The position numbers were made by a program, and so were the translations under genes. Source: Acidimicrobiia bacterium (GTDB taxonomy: Bacteria; Actinomycetota; Acidimicrobiia; Spongiisociales; ZC4RG35). Taken from it: 64,000 nt of DNA. The stretch covers positions 62,001 to 126,000 of the forward strand of contig JANQRA010000011.1 in assembly GCA_028284765.1 (NCBI GenBank). Reading direction: 5' to 3'. This document shows positions 25,122 to 32,985 of the stretch, piece by piece. The first letter of the stretch is position 1. Each line of letters begins with the position of its first letter. A model generated the notes under the pieces. That model saw nothing but the letters and a program-made list of their open reading frames with translations. It did not search any database and was not told the origin of the DNA.

Positions 25122-27698
25122 CTACCCGGTGGCGAAGGTCACCTCGATACGACGAATCGCTTCTACTTCAACACCCTGGTTGTCGACCGCGGTCGCCTTG
25201 ACCGACCAGACAGTGCGACCCACTGCGCCCGGGGCCAGACCGAAGTCCGCTTCGGTTTCTTTGCAGTCGGTCAGGATTCCGAACCCTCCACCGCCACCAC
25301 CGGAGCCAGGGAAGTTGGTCCCGGTGCAGATGTCGAACGAGTAGCCGTTGTCCGCCGTCGCAGTCCATTTGATCCGTGTGCCGGCGATGTTGTTTCCGTC
25401 CACACCTTTGGCGATGACTCTCAAGTCCACGGTCACGCTGTTGCCACCAACCCCGAGATCGAGGTCATTTGGCGGTTCGACGATCGTGGCAGTCGGTGGC
25501 ACCCACCCGGGTTCCAGGGGAAGCACGCTGATGTTCACGCTGTCGCCAACTGACGTTCCGTGGATGTCTGTCCCTTCGACGGTGATGAGGTAGGTCCCCG
25601 GATTGACGGCCGTAGTGAGGTCGTGCCCGTCGGCCTCCCACACCACCGTGTCGTTTGCGGTGTTGATGATCTTCCAGATGACGTTTTCGTCCGGTAGCGC
25701 CTCGTTGACAAAGATGTCGGGGTCGTGGGTGTAGGCAACGAGATGCAGTGCTGATCCCTCGTAGATCGATGCACCGTCGACCGGGTTGAGGATGGTCACG
25801 ATCGGAGGTTCGTTGTCGATTGTGATGTTGATGGCGGCAACGCTCGCTAGGCCTCGCCTATCGACAGATGTCGCTTGGATCAGATGGTCGCCGGGGGAGA
25901 GGCTCGCTCCAATAGGCGTAAGCGACGGCACCGAATTCAGTTCTCCATCGATGTTTGACCACCACGTGAGCGGAAGCGGCTCACCAACGTAAGACTCGGC
26001 ACTCCCCGATAGCGAGAACACTTCCTCAACCGGGAAGTTGCCGCTCTCGGTTTCGATGGAGACCGTTGGTGGAGTCCAGACAACACCAAGCGCTCTTGCG
26101 ACTGCCATGTGCGCGTCGACTCTTCGGAGATGTCCGCTAGCCGGAGATCCGAGCCCGCCCAGATGTGCAGTCTCGAACAGTGTCTCCTCTATGTCCTCTG
26201 GTGAGATGGATGGGTCGGCGACCCTGAGTAGCGCAGCTACTCCGGCCACGAACGGACTTGAGTAGCTGGTGCCACATCCCTGCTGGACATCGGGATTGGG
26301 GCCTCCGGGATCTACGAAGACATACGTGCAGAAGGGTCCGTAGATCTCGACCGAGTTCTGATTGGCTTCAGTCCCGTAGTTCGAGCTGCCGTGCACTTCC
26401 GTGGTGTCGACACCCATGCCTCCAACGCAGATCACTTCTTTGCTGGCGCAGGGAAAGTAGGGACCGCTTGTCGAATCAACGTCGATGCCCTCGTTCCCCG
26501 CTGAAGCGAAAGCGACGACATCGTGACGGTTGCGTGCCCAACGGAAGGTCTTGTCGTAGCGACGTCTCGTGGCAGAGACGGATGTGGTCGTCTCCATGCC
26601 GAAACTCATGTTGACGATGTCGATGTTCTCTTCCCGAATGACCTCTTTGGCCTTGCGCATCGTCGACCAGGTGCCACCTTGAGTGGGCATGACAACCAGC
26701 TGAACCCATGGTCCCGCCACACCGGCTGTACCCCAAAGGTTGTCATGCATTCCGGCCACGGTCAGGGCCACCTGTGTGCCGTGGTAGGGGCACGGAGTGT
26801 CGTTGGTGCAGAGCCAATCGTTGTCCGGACCCCACTCGCCCTTGCGGATCTTGGCGTTCTCGGGGAACTCACCGTTCTTGATGAAGCCGTTGTCGATTAC
26901 GAGCACTCTCACCCGGTTCGGTGACTTTCCGTGGAAGTCGAGCATCTGCCATGCGGTGTCAAGCCCAATGCCTTGCGGGGCCGTTGACTTGATGTACGGC
27001 CATTCGAATGCGTTGAGCTGGCTTTGGAGAGCCTCGAGCAGCTTGCCTTCATCGACGTCGTGCCCGATCGGCACGTGGTTGAAGCTGACGGGATATCCGG
27101 TGTCGTTCCAAAGGCGTCCGAGGATGACTCCGGTGGCGGCCGTCTGTTCGCTATCGACCTTGTATTCGCCGGACAGTGCGGGTTCCACCACATCGATCAG
27201 CCATGACGCTTCTTTCAGGTTCACGGATGTCAGGTCAATTGCACGCACCAATACATCGATTCCTTCATCGGGCTCTCGGTCCTCCGGTGGCTCAAAGTCG
27301 ACGACTTCGATATCCGTTCGCTCTCGTAGGGCCCCTAGAGCCGCCTCGTCAGGGACCTCGACCACCACTTCGCCGATTATGAAGTCCGAAGCAACGCCGT
27401 CCGAGGTCACCGATCTGCCGACGCTTCTTCGTTCGTCAGAGCCGTCAAGTCCGACAACGGTCTCGACTGCGGGCTCGATCGATTCGTCAATCACCACCTC
27501 AACATCGACGCCGGGGATGGTTGTCGAGGTATCCAGGTCGCCAGTAGTCGTCGTTGTTGGCTCCGTTGTGCTTGGAGTCGCCTCAGCCGAACTGTCTTGA
27601 CTCGTCACGACTGCAAAAACTATGGCTCCAGCCAGAATCACCAAGCCCGCAAACATCAGCCAGTACTTGGCTTCAATGCTCGCTAGGCGCTCTCTCAT
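25122..27698 (-). CDS. Membrane-anchored subtilisin-family (S8) serine protease
   Basis: 858 residues. N-terminal membrane anchor (YWLMFAGLVILAGAIVFAVV, residues 12-31), Thr-rich linker, a propeptide-like region, then the S8 catalytic domain: Asp in VLVIDNGF (about 265), His in CPYHGTQVALTV (about 305), the oxyanion Asn in ASAGNEG, and Ser in GTSYSSPFVAGVAALL (about 480). About 350 further residues form Ig-like beta-sandwich domains (PPTVSIETESGNFPVEEVFSLSGSA, PPIVTILNPVDGASI, PPTATIVEPPNDLDLG). The active protease is outside the cell. It overlaps the HxlR gene upstream by four bases, so the two are co-translated. Confidence 0.92.
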   Translation of the reverse strand: MRERLASIEAKYWLMFAGLVILAGAIVFAVVTSQDSSAEATPSTTEPTTTTTGDLDTSTTIPGVDVEVVIDESIEPAVETVVGLDGSDERRSVGRSVTSDGVASDFIIGEVVVEVPDEAALGALRERTDIEVVDFEPPEDREPDEGIDVLVRAIDLTSVNLKEASWLIDVVEPALSGEYKVDSEQTAATGVILGRLWNDTGYPVSFNHVPIGHDVDEGKLLEALQSQLNAFEWPYIKSTAPQGIGLDTAWQMLDFHGKSPNRVRVLVIDNGFIKNGEFPENAKIRKGEWGPDNDWLCTNDTPCPYHGTQVALTVAGMHDNLWGTAGVAGPWVQLVVMPTQGGTWSTMRKAKEVIREENIDIVNMSFGMETTTSVSATRRRYDKTFRWARNRHDVVAFASAGNEGIDVDSTSGPYFPCASKEVICVGGMGVDTTEVHGSSNYGTEANQNSVEIYGPFCTYVFVDPGGPNPDVQQGCGTSYSSPFVAGVAALLRVADPSISPEDIEETLFETAHLGGLGSPASGHLRRVDAHMAVARALGVVWTPPTVSIETESGNFPVEEVFSLSGSAESYVGEPLPLTWWSNIDGELNSVPSLTPIGASLSPGDHLIQATSVDRRGLASVAAINITIDNEPPIVTILNPVDGASIYEGSALHLVAYTHDPDIFVNEALPDENVIWKIINTANDTVVWEADGHDLTTAVNPGTYLITVEGTDIHGTSVGDSVNISVLPLEPGWVPPTATIVEPPNDLDLGVGGNSVTVDLRVIAKGVDGNNIAGTRIKWTATADNGYSFDICTGTNFPGSGGGGGGFGILTDCKETEADFGLAPGAVGRTVWSVKATAVDNQGVEVEAIRRIEVTFATG

Positions 27699-28270
27699 GC
27701 CGGCTGCAGCGCTCTTAGATGGCTCGCGGGAAGGCCGGGGAGTGTTGATGCCTCGCCTGCGATGAGTGCGGAGAATTCTTGGGCGTCGAGAGATATCGAC
27801 GGCTGTGACTCTCCCTCGGAGAATTCGACTGTCCCATCGCCCACTCCGAGATCAACCACCATGTTGCCGATTTCCAGTGTGACCGTCATGCGATCGAGTG
27901 CTTCCAAACGCCGGAGGTGGTCGGCTGTCCGCCGTCTGGCTATGTATGTAAGCCGCTGCATTGTGATCTGAGCCTGAGGAACGTGTTCCATGCCGAAGCT
28001 CGCAATTGAGTCGATCACAGCTCTCACTTTGCCGGAGGAGTCCACGAGTCGATATAGGTCGCCTTCCTTAGAAACGACTCCATTGGCCCGCATCTGCTTG
28101 AGACGGGCGGAAAGCAGTGCGGTCGACATGCCAGGATTGTGGTACTCGAAGTCTTTGAATCTGGCCGGTCCGTACCAAGCAAGGTCTCGGAGGATCAACA
28201 GCGTCCATCGATCACCAAGGACATCTAACCCCAACGCGACCGGGCAAAACTCGTCGTATGACTTCGTCAT
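27695..28270 (-). CDS. HxlR-family regulator with SCP2-like C-terminus
   Basis: 191 residues. The HxlR winged-helix domain fills residues 1-95 (CPVALGLDVLGDRWTLLILRDLAWYGPARFKDFEYHNPGMSTALLSARLKQMRANGVV). The remainder (DRMTVTLEIGNMVVDLGVGDGTVEFSEG) resembles the small sterol-carrier-like domain found in some HxlR proteins. HxlR regulators sense redox or small ligands. It is first in the operon with the subtilase, overlapping it by ATGA. The plus-strand neighbour starts 85 bases away, so it may also control that operon. Confidence 0.85.
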   Translation of the reverse strand: MTKSYDEFCPVALGLDVLGDRWTLLILRDLAWYGPARFKDFEYHNPGMSTALLSARLKQMRANGVVSKEGDLYRLVDSSGKVRAVIDSIASFGMEHVPQAQITMQRLTYIARRRTADHLRRLEALDRMTVTLEIGNMVVDLGVGDGTVEFSEGESQPSISLDAQEFSALIAGEASTLPGLPASHLRALQPA

Positions 28271-28354
28271 CAGTCACTTCAGTTTCTGAAGCGTTGCTCG
28301 ATTGTCAAGGATTCATTTACCAAAGCGAGCGTTCTGGATTTACCTTTGGGGTTG

Positions 28355-28783
28355 ATGTCCTCGATTCAGGTCTTCACATTCATCGCGCTGCTTGTCGGCG
28401 TTCTGCTGGTGATCATTGCCCTGATGGTGTGGCAGGAGGCCAAGCGGCGGCCGTCGTATGAGCCGCTGGAGTACATCGTCAATGACGCCGTGAAACACAT
28501 CTCTGAGCGGTTGCCTGAAGACGCCGAGGTCAATCGAGCGGATATTCGGCGGATTCTCGAGTGGGAGGTGTTCTACCTGCAGGGTCTTGCCCAGGACGAT
28601 CGGAAGAACCCAGTTGAGACCGTGGCGGGTGGGCACGAAGCATCCATCGAGTACATCGCAAATCAGATTCACACCAAACACGGCGTGTCCTACCCTCAGT
28701 CCGACATTGAAGAAGTGTTGCGTCTCGAGGCGGACTACCTGATGGCTATCGGGGCGATTGGCGACCCAGTGGGAGAAGAATGA
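28355..28783 (+). CDS. Membrane-anchored helical protein, first gene of a small operon
   Basis: 142 residues from ATG 28355 (TTG codons at 28346 and 28352 are alternatives). One N-terminal transmembrane helix (VFTFIALLVGVLLVIIALMVW) with a large cytosolic part that contains two similar helical segments, NRADIRRILEWEVFYLQGLA and PQSDIEEVLRLEADYLMAIG, suggesting an internal duplication. I do not recognise the family. It overlaps the zinc-ribbon gene by four bases. Confidence 0.75.
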   Translation: MSSIQVFTFIALLVGVLLVIIALMVWQEAKRRPSYEPLEYIVNDAVKHISERLPEDAEVNRADIRRILEWEVFYLQGLAQDDRKNPVETVAGGHEASIEYIANQIHTKHGVSYPQSDIEEVLRLEADYLMAIGAIGDPVGEE

Positions 28784-29118
28784 GAGTTCGTTGCGGATCA
28801 TGTCGCACCGAGTTCGAGGTTGCGGGGTCGGGTCGGTTTGCCTGCCCGGTTTGCGGATCGGTGAATGTCGTTCGAAACGGTGCGGCAGCCCCGCCGCCAC
28901 CCCAGGGTCAGATGGGCGGATATCAGACCGCCCCTGGAGTCGGAGGCGCTCCACCTCCGCAAGCGCCGCCACCTCCACCTCAGCCTGAGCAACCGATGCC
29001 GAAGATCAACTGCCCGGAGTGTGGGTTCAGCTTCATCGTCGGAATGGTCGAAACGGTCACATGTCCGATGTGCTCGGCCGAGGTTCAGACCGGCATCGAG
29101 CCGGAAGATGCCGAATGA
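28780..29118 (+). CDS. Double zinc-ribbon protein with proline-rich linker
   Basis: 112 residues. Two zinc-ribbon knuckle pairs, CGSCRTEFE...CPVCGSV at the N-terminus and CPECGFSF...CPMCSAE at the C-terminus, linked by a Pro/Gly-rich stretch (about residues 38-80). The ribbons resemble those at the start of MJ0042-type proteins. Cytosolic; possible protein-binding or nucleic-acid-binding adaptor. It is second in a three-gene operon with ATGA overlaps on both sides. Confidence 0.8.
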   Translation: MRVRCGSCRTEFEVAGSGRFACPVCGSVNVVRNGAAAPPPPQGQMGGYQTAPGVGGAPPPQAPPPPPQPEQPMPKINCPECGFSFIVGMVETVTCPMCSAEVQTGIEPEDAE

Positions 29119-29321
29119 GCCGACTCAAGCGATTCGAGGAGTATCGGTTTGTCGGGGTCAGGGACACCATGGAGGTCTATGACTGCGACGACTCGGAACA
29201 ATTGGCTGAGCTCGAGGAGCGAGTAGAGGAGCAAGACCTCCTGAATCGAAAGCTACTTCAGGCGTTTGCGCCTGATTCGCTGGACGAGGCCGCCAACCGA
29301 GGATTCGCCCCACTTACGTAG
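29115..29321 (+). CDS. Small acidic coiled-coil protein, third gene of the operon
   Basis: 68 residues from ATG 29115, which overlaps the TGA of the zinc-ribbon gene; the longer frame from 29019 lies inside that gene and is rejected. Sequence: RFVGVRDTMEVYDCDDSEQLAELEERVEEQDLLNRKLLQ, an acidic helix that could pair as a coiled coil. No known family. The conserved arrangement of membrane anchor, zinc ribbon and small acidic partner suggests a complex. Confidence 0.65.
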   Translation: MSRLKRFEEYRFVGVRDTMEVYDCDDSEQLAELEERVEEQDLLNRKLLQAFAPDSLDEAANRGFAPLT

Positions 29322-29420
29322 CCCCGCTTCTGGGCGTGTCCGTTAACGGTTTCCGTGAAGAAACCCGCCCAGAACGGTGGTTCAACTTCGAGTTCGATTG
29401 CATCGAAATCGAAGCCAATC

Positions 29421-30020
29421 TCATTGGCCGTCTTCCAGCCCTTGTCCGACCAGATCACCGATTCTTTTGCCGCGTCCGTGGAAGAAGTGGTCGCCGGGCG
29501 TGAGGACTAGGTCGATTCCCTTCTCGACGGCATATACAGACAGGGCCTCTGGATCGATCACCTGATCCCGGTTCCCTACCACGAAGCGCTTGGGCCCGGG
29601 TCCAGGTTCGTCAGGCATATCTCTGGCCGGAGGTGCAATCCCGACAAAGGGCACTTCCGAACGATGGATCGCATGCCAGCGAAAGGCTGTCCAGGCTCCG
29701 AACGACCAACCGGCCAGACCGACCGGCAGGTGTTGGCCAGTCGCATAGAGCATCGCCGCGCTGATGTCCTCCACCTCGAGCGTGCCGTAGTCATGGGAGC
29801 CAGTGGAGGCTCCGGTCCCGCGAAAGTTGAATCGGAGGACGGCATGACCCCTTTCAACGAGCTGGCCAGCCACAGAGATCATTAGAGGAGCATTCATGGA
29901 GCCGCCGTGCTCGGGGTGAGGATGACAGAAGACGGTGAAGCGTTTCGGGTCGGCTGGGGAATCGATTCGAGCCTCGAGCGTTATCCCATCTGAGGTGTCG
30001 AGTGTCAGGCGCTCCGTCAT
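29421..30020 (-). CDS. Alpha/beta hydrolase
   Basis: 199 residues from ATG 30020. Alpha/beta hydrolase core: oxyanion region CHPHPEHGGSMNAP, GHAVLRFNFRGTGASTGSHDYG, nucleophile elbow GWSFGAW (Ser), Asp in VVGNRDQVIDPE, and His in LTPGDHFFHGRG. The small size and the HPHP motif fit the bacterial group often called YfhR-like or serine aminopeptidase-like hydrolases. Substrate unknown; cytosolic. Its start overlaps the stop of a 30-residue membrane peptide. The 99 bases between its stop and the convergent operon hold only a doubtful ORF (29258-29458, minus). Confidence 0.85.
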   Translation of the reverse strand: MTERLTLDTSDGITLEARIDSPADPKRFTVFCHPHPEHGGSMNAPLMISVAGQLVERGHAVLRFNFRGTGASTGSHDYGTLEVEDISAAMLYATGQHLPVGLAGWSFGAWTAFRWHAIHRSEVPFVGIAPPARDMPDEPGPGPKRFVVGNRDQVIDPEALSVYAVEKGIDLVLTPGDHFFHGRGKRIGDLVGQGLEDGQ

Positions 30021-30109
30021 GAAAGAAGTCGGAGCAACCAGACGGCACCCGCCACCAAGATGACAATTGCCAGTACCGCTGAGGCGATCAAGAGAAGACG
30101 GGTCTGCAT
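30017..30109 (-). CDS. 30-residue membrane peptide coupled to the hydrolase gene
   Basis: ATG at 30109, TGA at 30017-30019, overlapping the hydrolase ATG (30018-30020) as ATGA. The product is almost all hydrophobic (MQTRLLLIASAVLAIVILVA, ending VWLLRLLS), one transmembrane helix with basic residues at each end. No ribosome site is seen upstream. It may be a leader peptide or a real membrane micro-protein. Confidence 0.45.
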   Translation of the reverse strand: MQTRLLLIASAVLAIVILVAGAVWLLRLLS

Positions 30110-30171
30110 CGGGGTAGGAGGCTAATTGGGTGGCTGGCTAGGCTCGGCCGTTGGAACAGGAAAGGTCAGAT

Positions 30172-31539
30172 TTGGCAGATATCGTCATTGTGGGAGGGGG
30201 CCCCGGTGGGTACGCAGCGGCCCTCTACGCACACAACTTCGGCCTCGACGTCGCCCTCGTGGAGAAGGAGCGACCAGGTGGCACATGCCTGATTCGAGGC
30301 TGTATTCCGGCCAAGCAGTGGCTCCACGTTGCAGAGGTGTTCTCAACCGTCAGCCACGCGGCCGATTTTGGTGTGGTCAGCAGTCAGCCTGAGCTCGATT
30401 GGCAGGCTGCTCTCGCCCGCAAGAATCAAACAGTTGAAGGGTTGGTTCGTGGCCTCGGTGGCCTGCTCAAGAAGCGAAGAGTCGAGGTCGTCACCGGTTT
30501 CGGCAAGCTCAATGGGCATGGCCGTGTAGAAGTTTCAGGAGACGAAGGGAATCGGACCCTGGAAGCCGAGAATGTCATCCTCGCCACGGGTTCTCACGCA
30601 CGATCCATCCCGGGATACGACATCGATGGGCACAAGATCGTCACCTCCGACCATGCGCTCGATTGGGAATCGCAGCCGCGTCGGGTCGGGATCGTCGGTG
30701 GCGGTGTCATCGGCTGTGAGTTCGCATCTTTCCTCGCCGACGTCGGATCCGAGGTCCACGTCTTCGAGATGCTCGATCAGATCGTTCCAGGCACCGACCC
30801 GGAATCGGCGAAGATGCTGCAGCGACAGCTCCAGAAACGAGGGGTCAAGTTCCACATCGGAGTCGGAGTTGGACCAGCCCAGATAGGCGAATCGGTTGTC
30901 ATTCCCTTCGGAGATGATTCAGTCGAAGTGGATGTTGCTCTGGTCTCAGTTGGCCGTGGCCCCAACACGGACGGAGTTGGACTCGAGACCACCAAAGCCG
31001 AGGTCGACAGAGGGTTCGTCAAGGTCGATGCATCGACCATGCAGACGGCTCAGCCTGGTTTGTACGCAGTTGGAGACATCGTCGCCGGAACCCCACAGCT
31101 CGCACATGTTGGCTTCGCCGAAGGCATTGCTGCAGTCACCCACATAGCCACTGGCAACGCCCAGCCGGTCGACTACCGCGCGATCCCTCGCGTCACCTAC
31201 ACCCACCCGGAAGTGGCCGAAGTAGGTCTCACGGTCGAGGAGGCAGAAGCCCAGGGCCTCGAGATCGAGACCACAAAGCATGCTTTCAACGGCGTCGGCC
31301 GAGCGATCATCATTGGTCAGAACCAGGGCCATGCCAAGGTCATCTCAGTCAAGGACGGGCCGATTGTGGGTGCCAGCGTGGTTGGCCCACAGGCAGGCGA
31401 GTTGATCCACGAGCTCATGTACTCGGTTGGTTGGGAAGCCCTGCCTTCAGAGGCCGCTGCGTTCATTCACGCTCATCCCACGCTTTCCGAAGCAATCGGT
31501 GAGACACTGATGTCAGCCGCAGGCAAGAGCCTGCATTAG
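30172..31539 (+). CDS. lpdA: Dihydrolipoyl dehydrogenase (E3)
   Basis: 455 residues from TTG 30172, chosen because AGGAAAGG lies six bases upstream and the product then begins MADIVIVGGGPGGYAAALYA. Class I flavoprotein disulfide reductase: FAD motif GGGPGGYAA, redox disulfide GGTCLIRGCIPAK, NAD motif GIVGGGVIGCEFASFLADVGSEV, GDIVAGTPQLAHVGFAEG, and the C-terminal His-Glu HAHPTLSEAIGE. It reoxidises dihydrolipoyl groups of 2-oxoacid dehydrogenase complexes. It starts an operon with the E2 and lipoate-synthesis genes. Confidence 0.93.
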   Translation: MADIVIVGGGPGGYAAALYAHNFGLDVALVEKERPGGTCLIRGCIPAKQWLHVAEVFSTVSHAADFGVVSSQPELDWQAALARKNQTVEGLVRGLGGLLKKRRVEVVTGFGKLNGHGRVEVSGDEGNRTLEAENVILATGSHARSIPGYDIDGHKIVTSDHALDWESQPRRVGIVGGGVIGCEFASFLADVGSEVHVFEMLDQIVPGTDPESAKMLQRQLQKRGVKFHIGVGVGPAQIGESVVIPFGDDSVEVDVALVSVGRGPNTDGVGLETTKAEVDRGFVKVDASTMQTAQPGLYAVGDIVAGTPQLAHVGFAEGIAAVTHIATGNAQPVDYRAIPRVTYTHPEVAEVGLTVEEAEAQGLEIETTKHAFNGVGRAIIIGQNQGHAKVISVKDGPIVGASVVGPQAGELIHELMYSVGWEALPSEAAAFIHAHPTLSEAIGETLMSAAGKSLH

Positions 31540-31548
31540 GAGGAAGTT

Positions 31549-32985
31549 TTGGCCACAACAGTTTCTATGCCCCAACTCGGTGAGACCGTCACTGAGGGAA
31601 CGATCCTCCAGTGGGCAAAGAGCGTCGGAGACACGATCGCCGAGGACGAGGTCCTCGTTGAGATCTCGACCGACAAGGTTGACACCGAGGTTCCATCTCC
31701 GGTCGGAGGAACCATCCTCGAGATACTGGTTCCAGAGGGTGAGACGGTCGAAGTCGGCGTAGATCTCGTGGTCATTGGAGAGGCTGGAGAGTCAGCGGGA
31801 TCCGAAGACAGTTCGCCACCGGCTGAGGCTGAGCCGGCGGTCGAGGAGGCACCTGCTGAGATTTCCCAGGAGGTAGCTGAGGAGCTTCATCCGGCTTCCG
31901 AGACACCTGCAGGGGCCGACACCGGATTCGAAGCGGGTCAGGGAAGCGAGATGTCAGATGAGGAAGTCGATGCCTTCTTCGAAGAGCCATCTCCGGCAGC
32001 CGAGCCACAGTTGCTATCGCCAGTAGTCCGCAAGCTGATTCGTGAGAACGATGTCGACGTCAGCCGGATTTCGGGCACTGGTCAGGGTGGTCGAATCACC
32101 CGCAAAGATGTCGAAGCCCACATCGAGGGTGGCGGAGCCGTCACAGCGCCTGCACCCGCACCGGCTGCAGCCGCGCCAGAGACGCCTGCCGCAACCCCGG
32201 CACCGCCTCCGCCTCCTGTTGTCGAGGAGAAGCCCAAGCAGGCTCCCGCCCCGGCAGCAGCGTCGGGCGCAGAGACGGTCGAACTGGACCGCCTTCGAGT
32301 TCGGATCGCCGAGAACAACATCAAGGCGAAGCGGACCGCTGCACACGTTTGGACCTCAGTCGAGGTCGACTTCGAGCGTGTCGAACGGGTCCGTCAGGCC
32401 CACAAGGCAGAGTTCAAGTCGGACGAAGGATTCTCTCTCACGTACCTGCCGTTCATCTCCCGTGCTGTGATCGATGCGCTCAAGGCGTATCCGGTGGTGA
32501 ACAGTGCCTTCGACCTCGAGAACAAGACAGCGACGTTCTACAAGAAGATCGACCTGGGCATCGCCATCGACCTCAATCAAGAGGGCCTCGTCGTAGCCAG
32601 GGTCCGGAACGCCGATGGGCTTCGCATGGTTGGTATTGCCCGTGAGATTGCCGACCTTGCCAGCCGCGGCAGAAGTGGCGATCTGGGTATCGACGATCTG
32701 AGTGGGTCGACGTTCACCATCACGAATCCTGGCCCGTTCGGGTCGTTCATGTCAGCGCCGATCATCAACGTGCCCAACGTTGCGATCCTGTCGACTGACA
32801 CCATCACAAAGAGGCCGACCGTGGTGACAACCCCGGATGGTCAGGACATGATTGCCATCCGTCACATTGGCTACCTCGGTCTCTCGTGGGACCACCGTGC
32901 TTTCGATGGATCGACGGCAGTGCTGTTCCTCCGTCGGATCAAAGAGAACATCGAGACCTGGGACTGGGAGCAAGAGCTGGCGTGA
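31549..32985 (+). CDS. 2-Oxoacid dehydrogenase E2 (lipoyl acyltransferase)
   Basis: 478 residues from TTG 31549 with AGGAGGAAG seven bases upstream. One N-terminal lipoyl domain (lipoyl Lys in EISTDKVDTEVPSP), an Ala/Pro-rich linker, a peripheral-subunit-binding domain (LSPVVRKLIRENDVDVSRISGTGQGGRITRKDVEAH), a second linker and the catalytic domain ending GLSWDHRAFDGSTAVLFLRRIKENIE with the active His-Arg-x-Phe-Asp-Gly motif. It could be PDH, OGDH or BCKDH E2; no E1 gene is here to decide. A single lipoyl domain is short of the two in many actinobacterial SucB proteins. Confidence 0.9.
   Translation: MATTVSMPQLGETVTEGTILQWAKSVGDTIAEDEVLVEISTDKVDTEVPSPVGGTILEILVPEGETVEVGVDLVVIGEAGESAGSEDSSPPAEAEPAVEEAPAEISQEVAEELHPASETPAGADTGFEAGQGSEMSDEEVDAFFEEPSPAAEPQLLSPVVRKLIRENDVDVSRISGTGQGGRITRKDVEAHIEGGGAVTAPAPAPAAAAPETPAATPAPPPPPVVEEKPKQAPAPAAASGAETVELDRLRVRIAENNIKAKRTAAHVWTSVEVDFERVERVRQAHKAEFKSDEGFSLTYLPFISRAVIDALKAYPVVNSAFDLENKTATFYKKIDLGIAIDLNQEGLVVARVRNADGLRMVGIAREIADLASRGRSGDLGIDDLSGSTFTITNPGPFGSFMSAPIINVPNVAILSTDTITKRPTVVTTPDGQDMIAIRHIGYLGLSWDHRAFDGSTAVLFLRRIKENIETWDWEQELA

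Noticed and set aside
28309-28344. Direct repeat GGATT(CA)TTTACC / GGATTTACC as an HxlR operator
   Set aside because: Too short and imperfect to claim without other copies in the genome.
29258-29458. 66-codon minus-strand ORF between the alpha/beta hydrolase and the zinc-ribbon operon
   Set aside because: Overlaps both neighbours; the part inside the coiled-coil gene looks like a shadow. The free part is protein-like, so it cannot be fully excluded.
32886-32981. N-terminal extension of the LipB-LipA frame
   Set aside because: Lies inside the E2 gene and lacks LipB similarity; the GTG at 32982 overlaps the E2 stop in the usual way.
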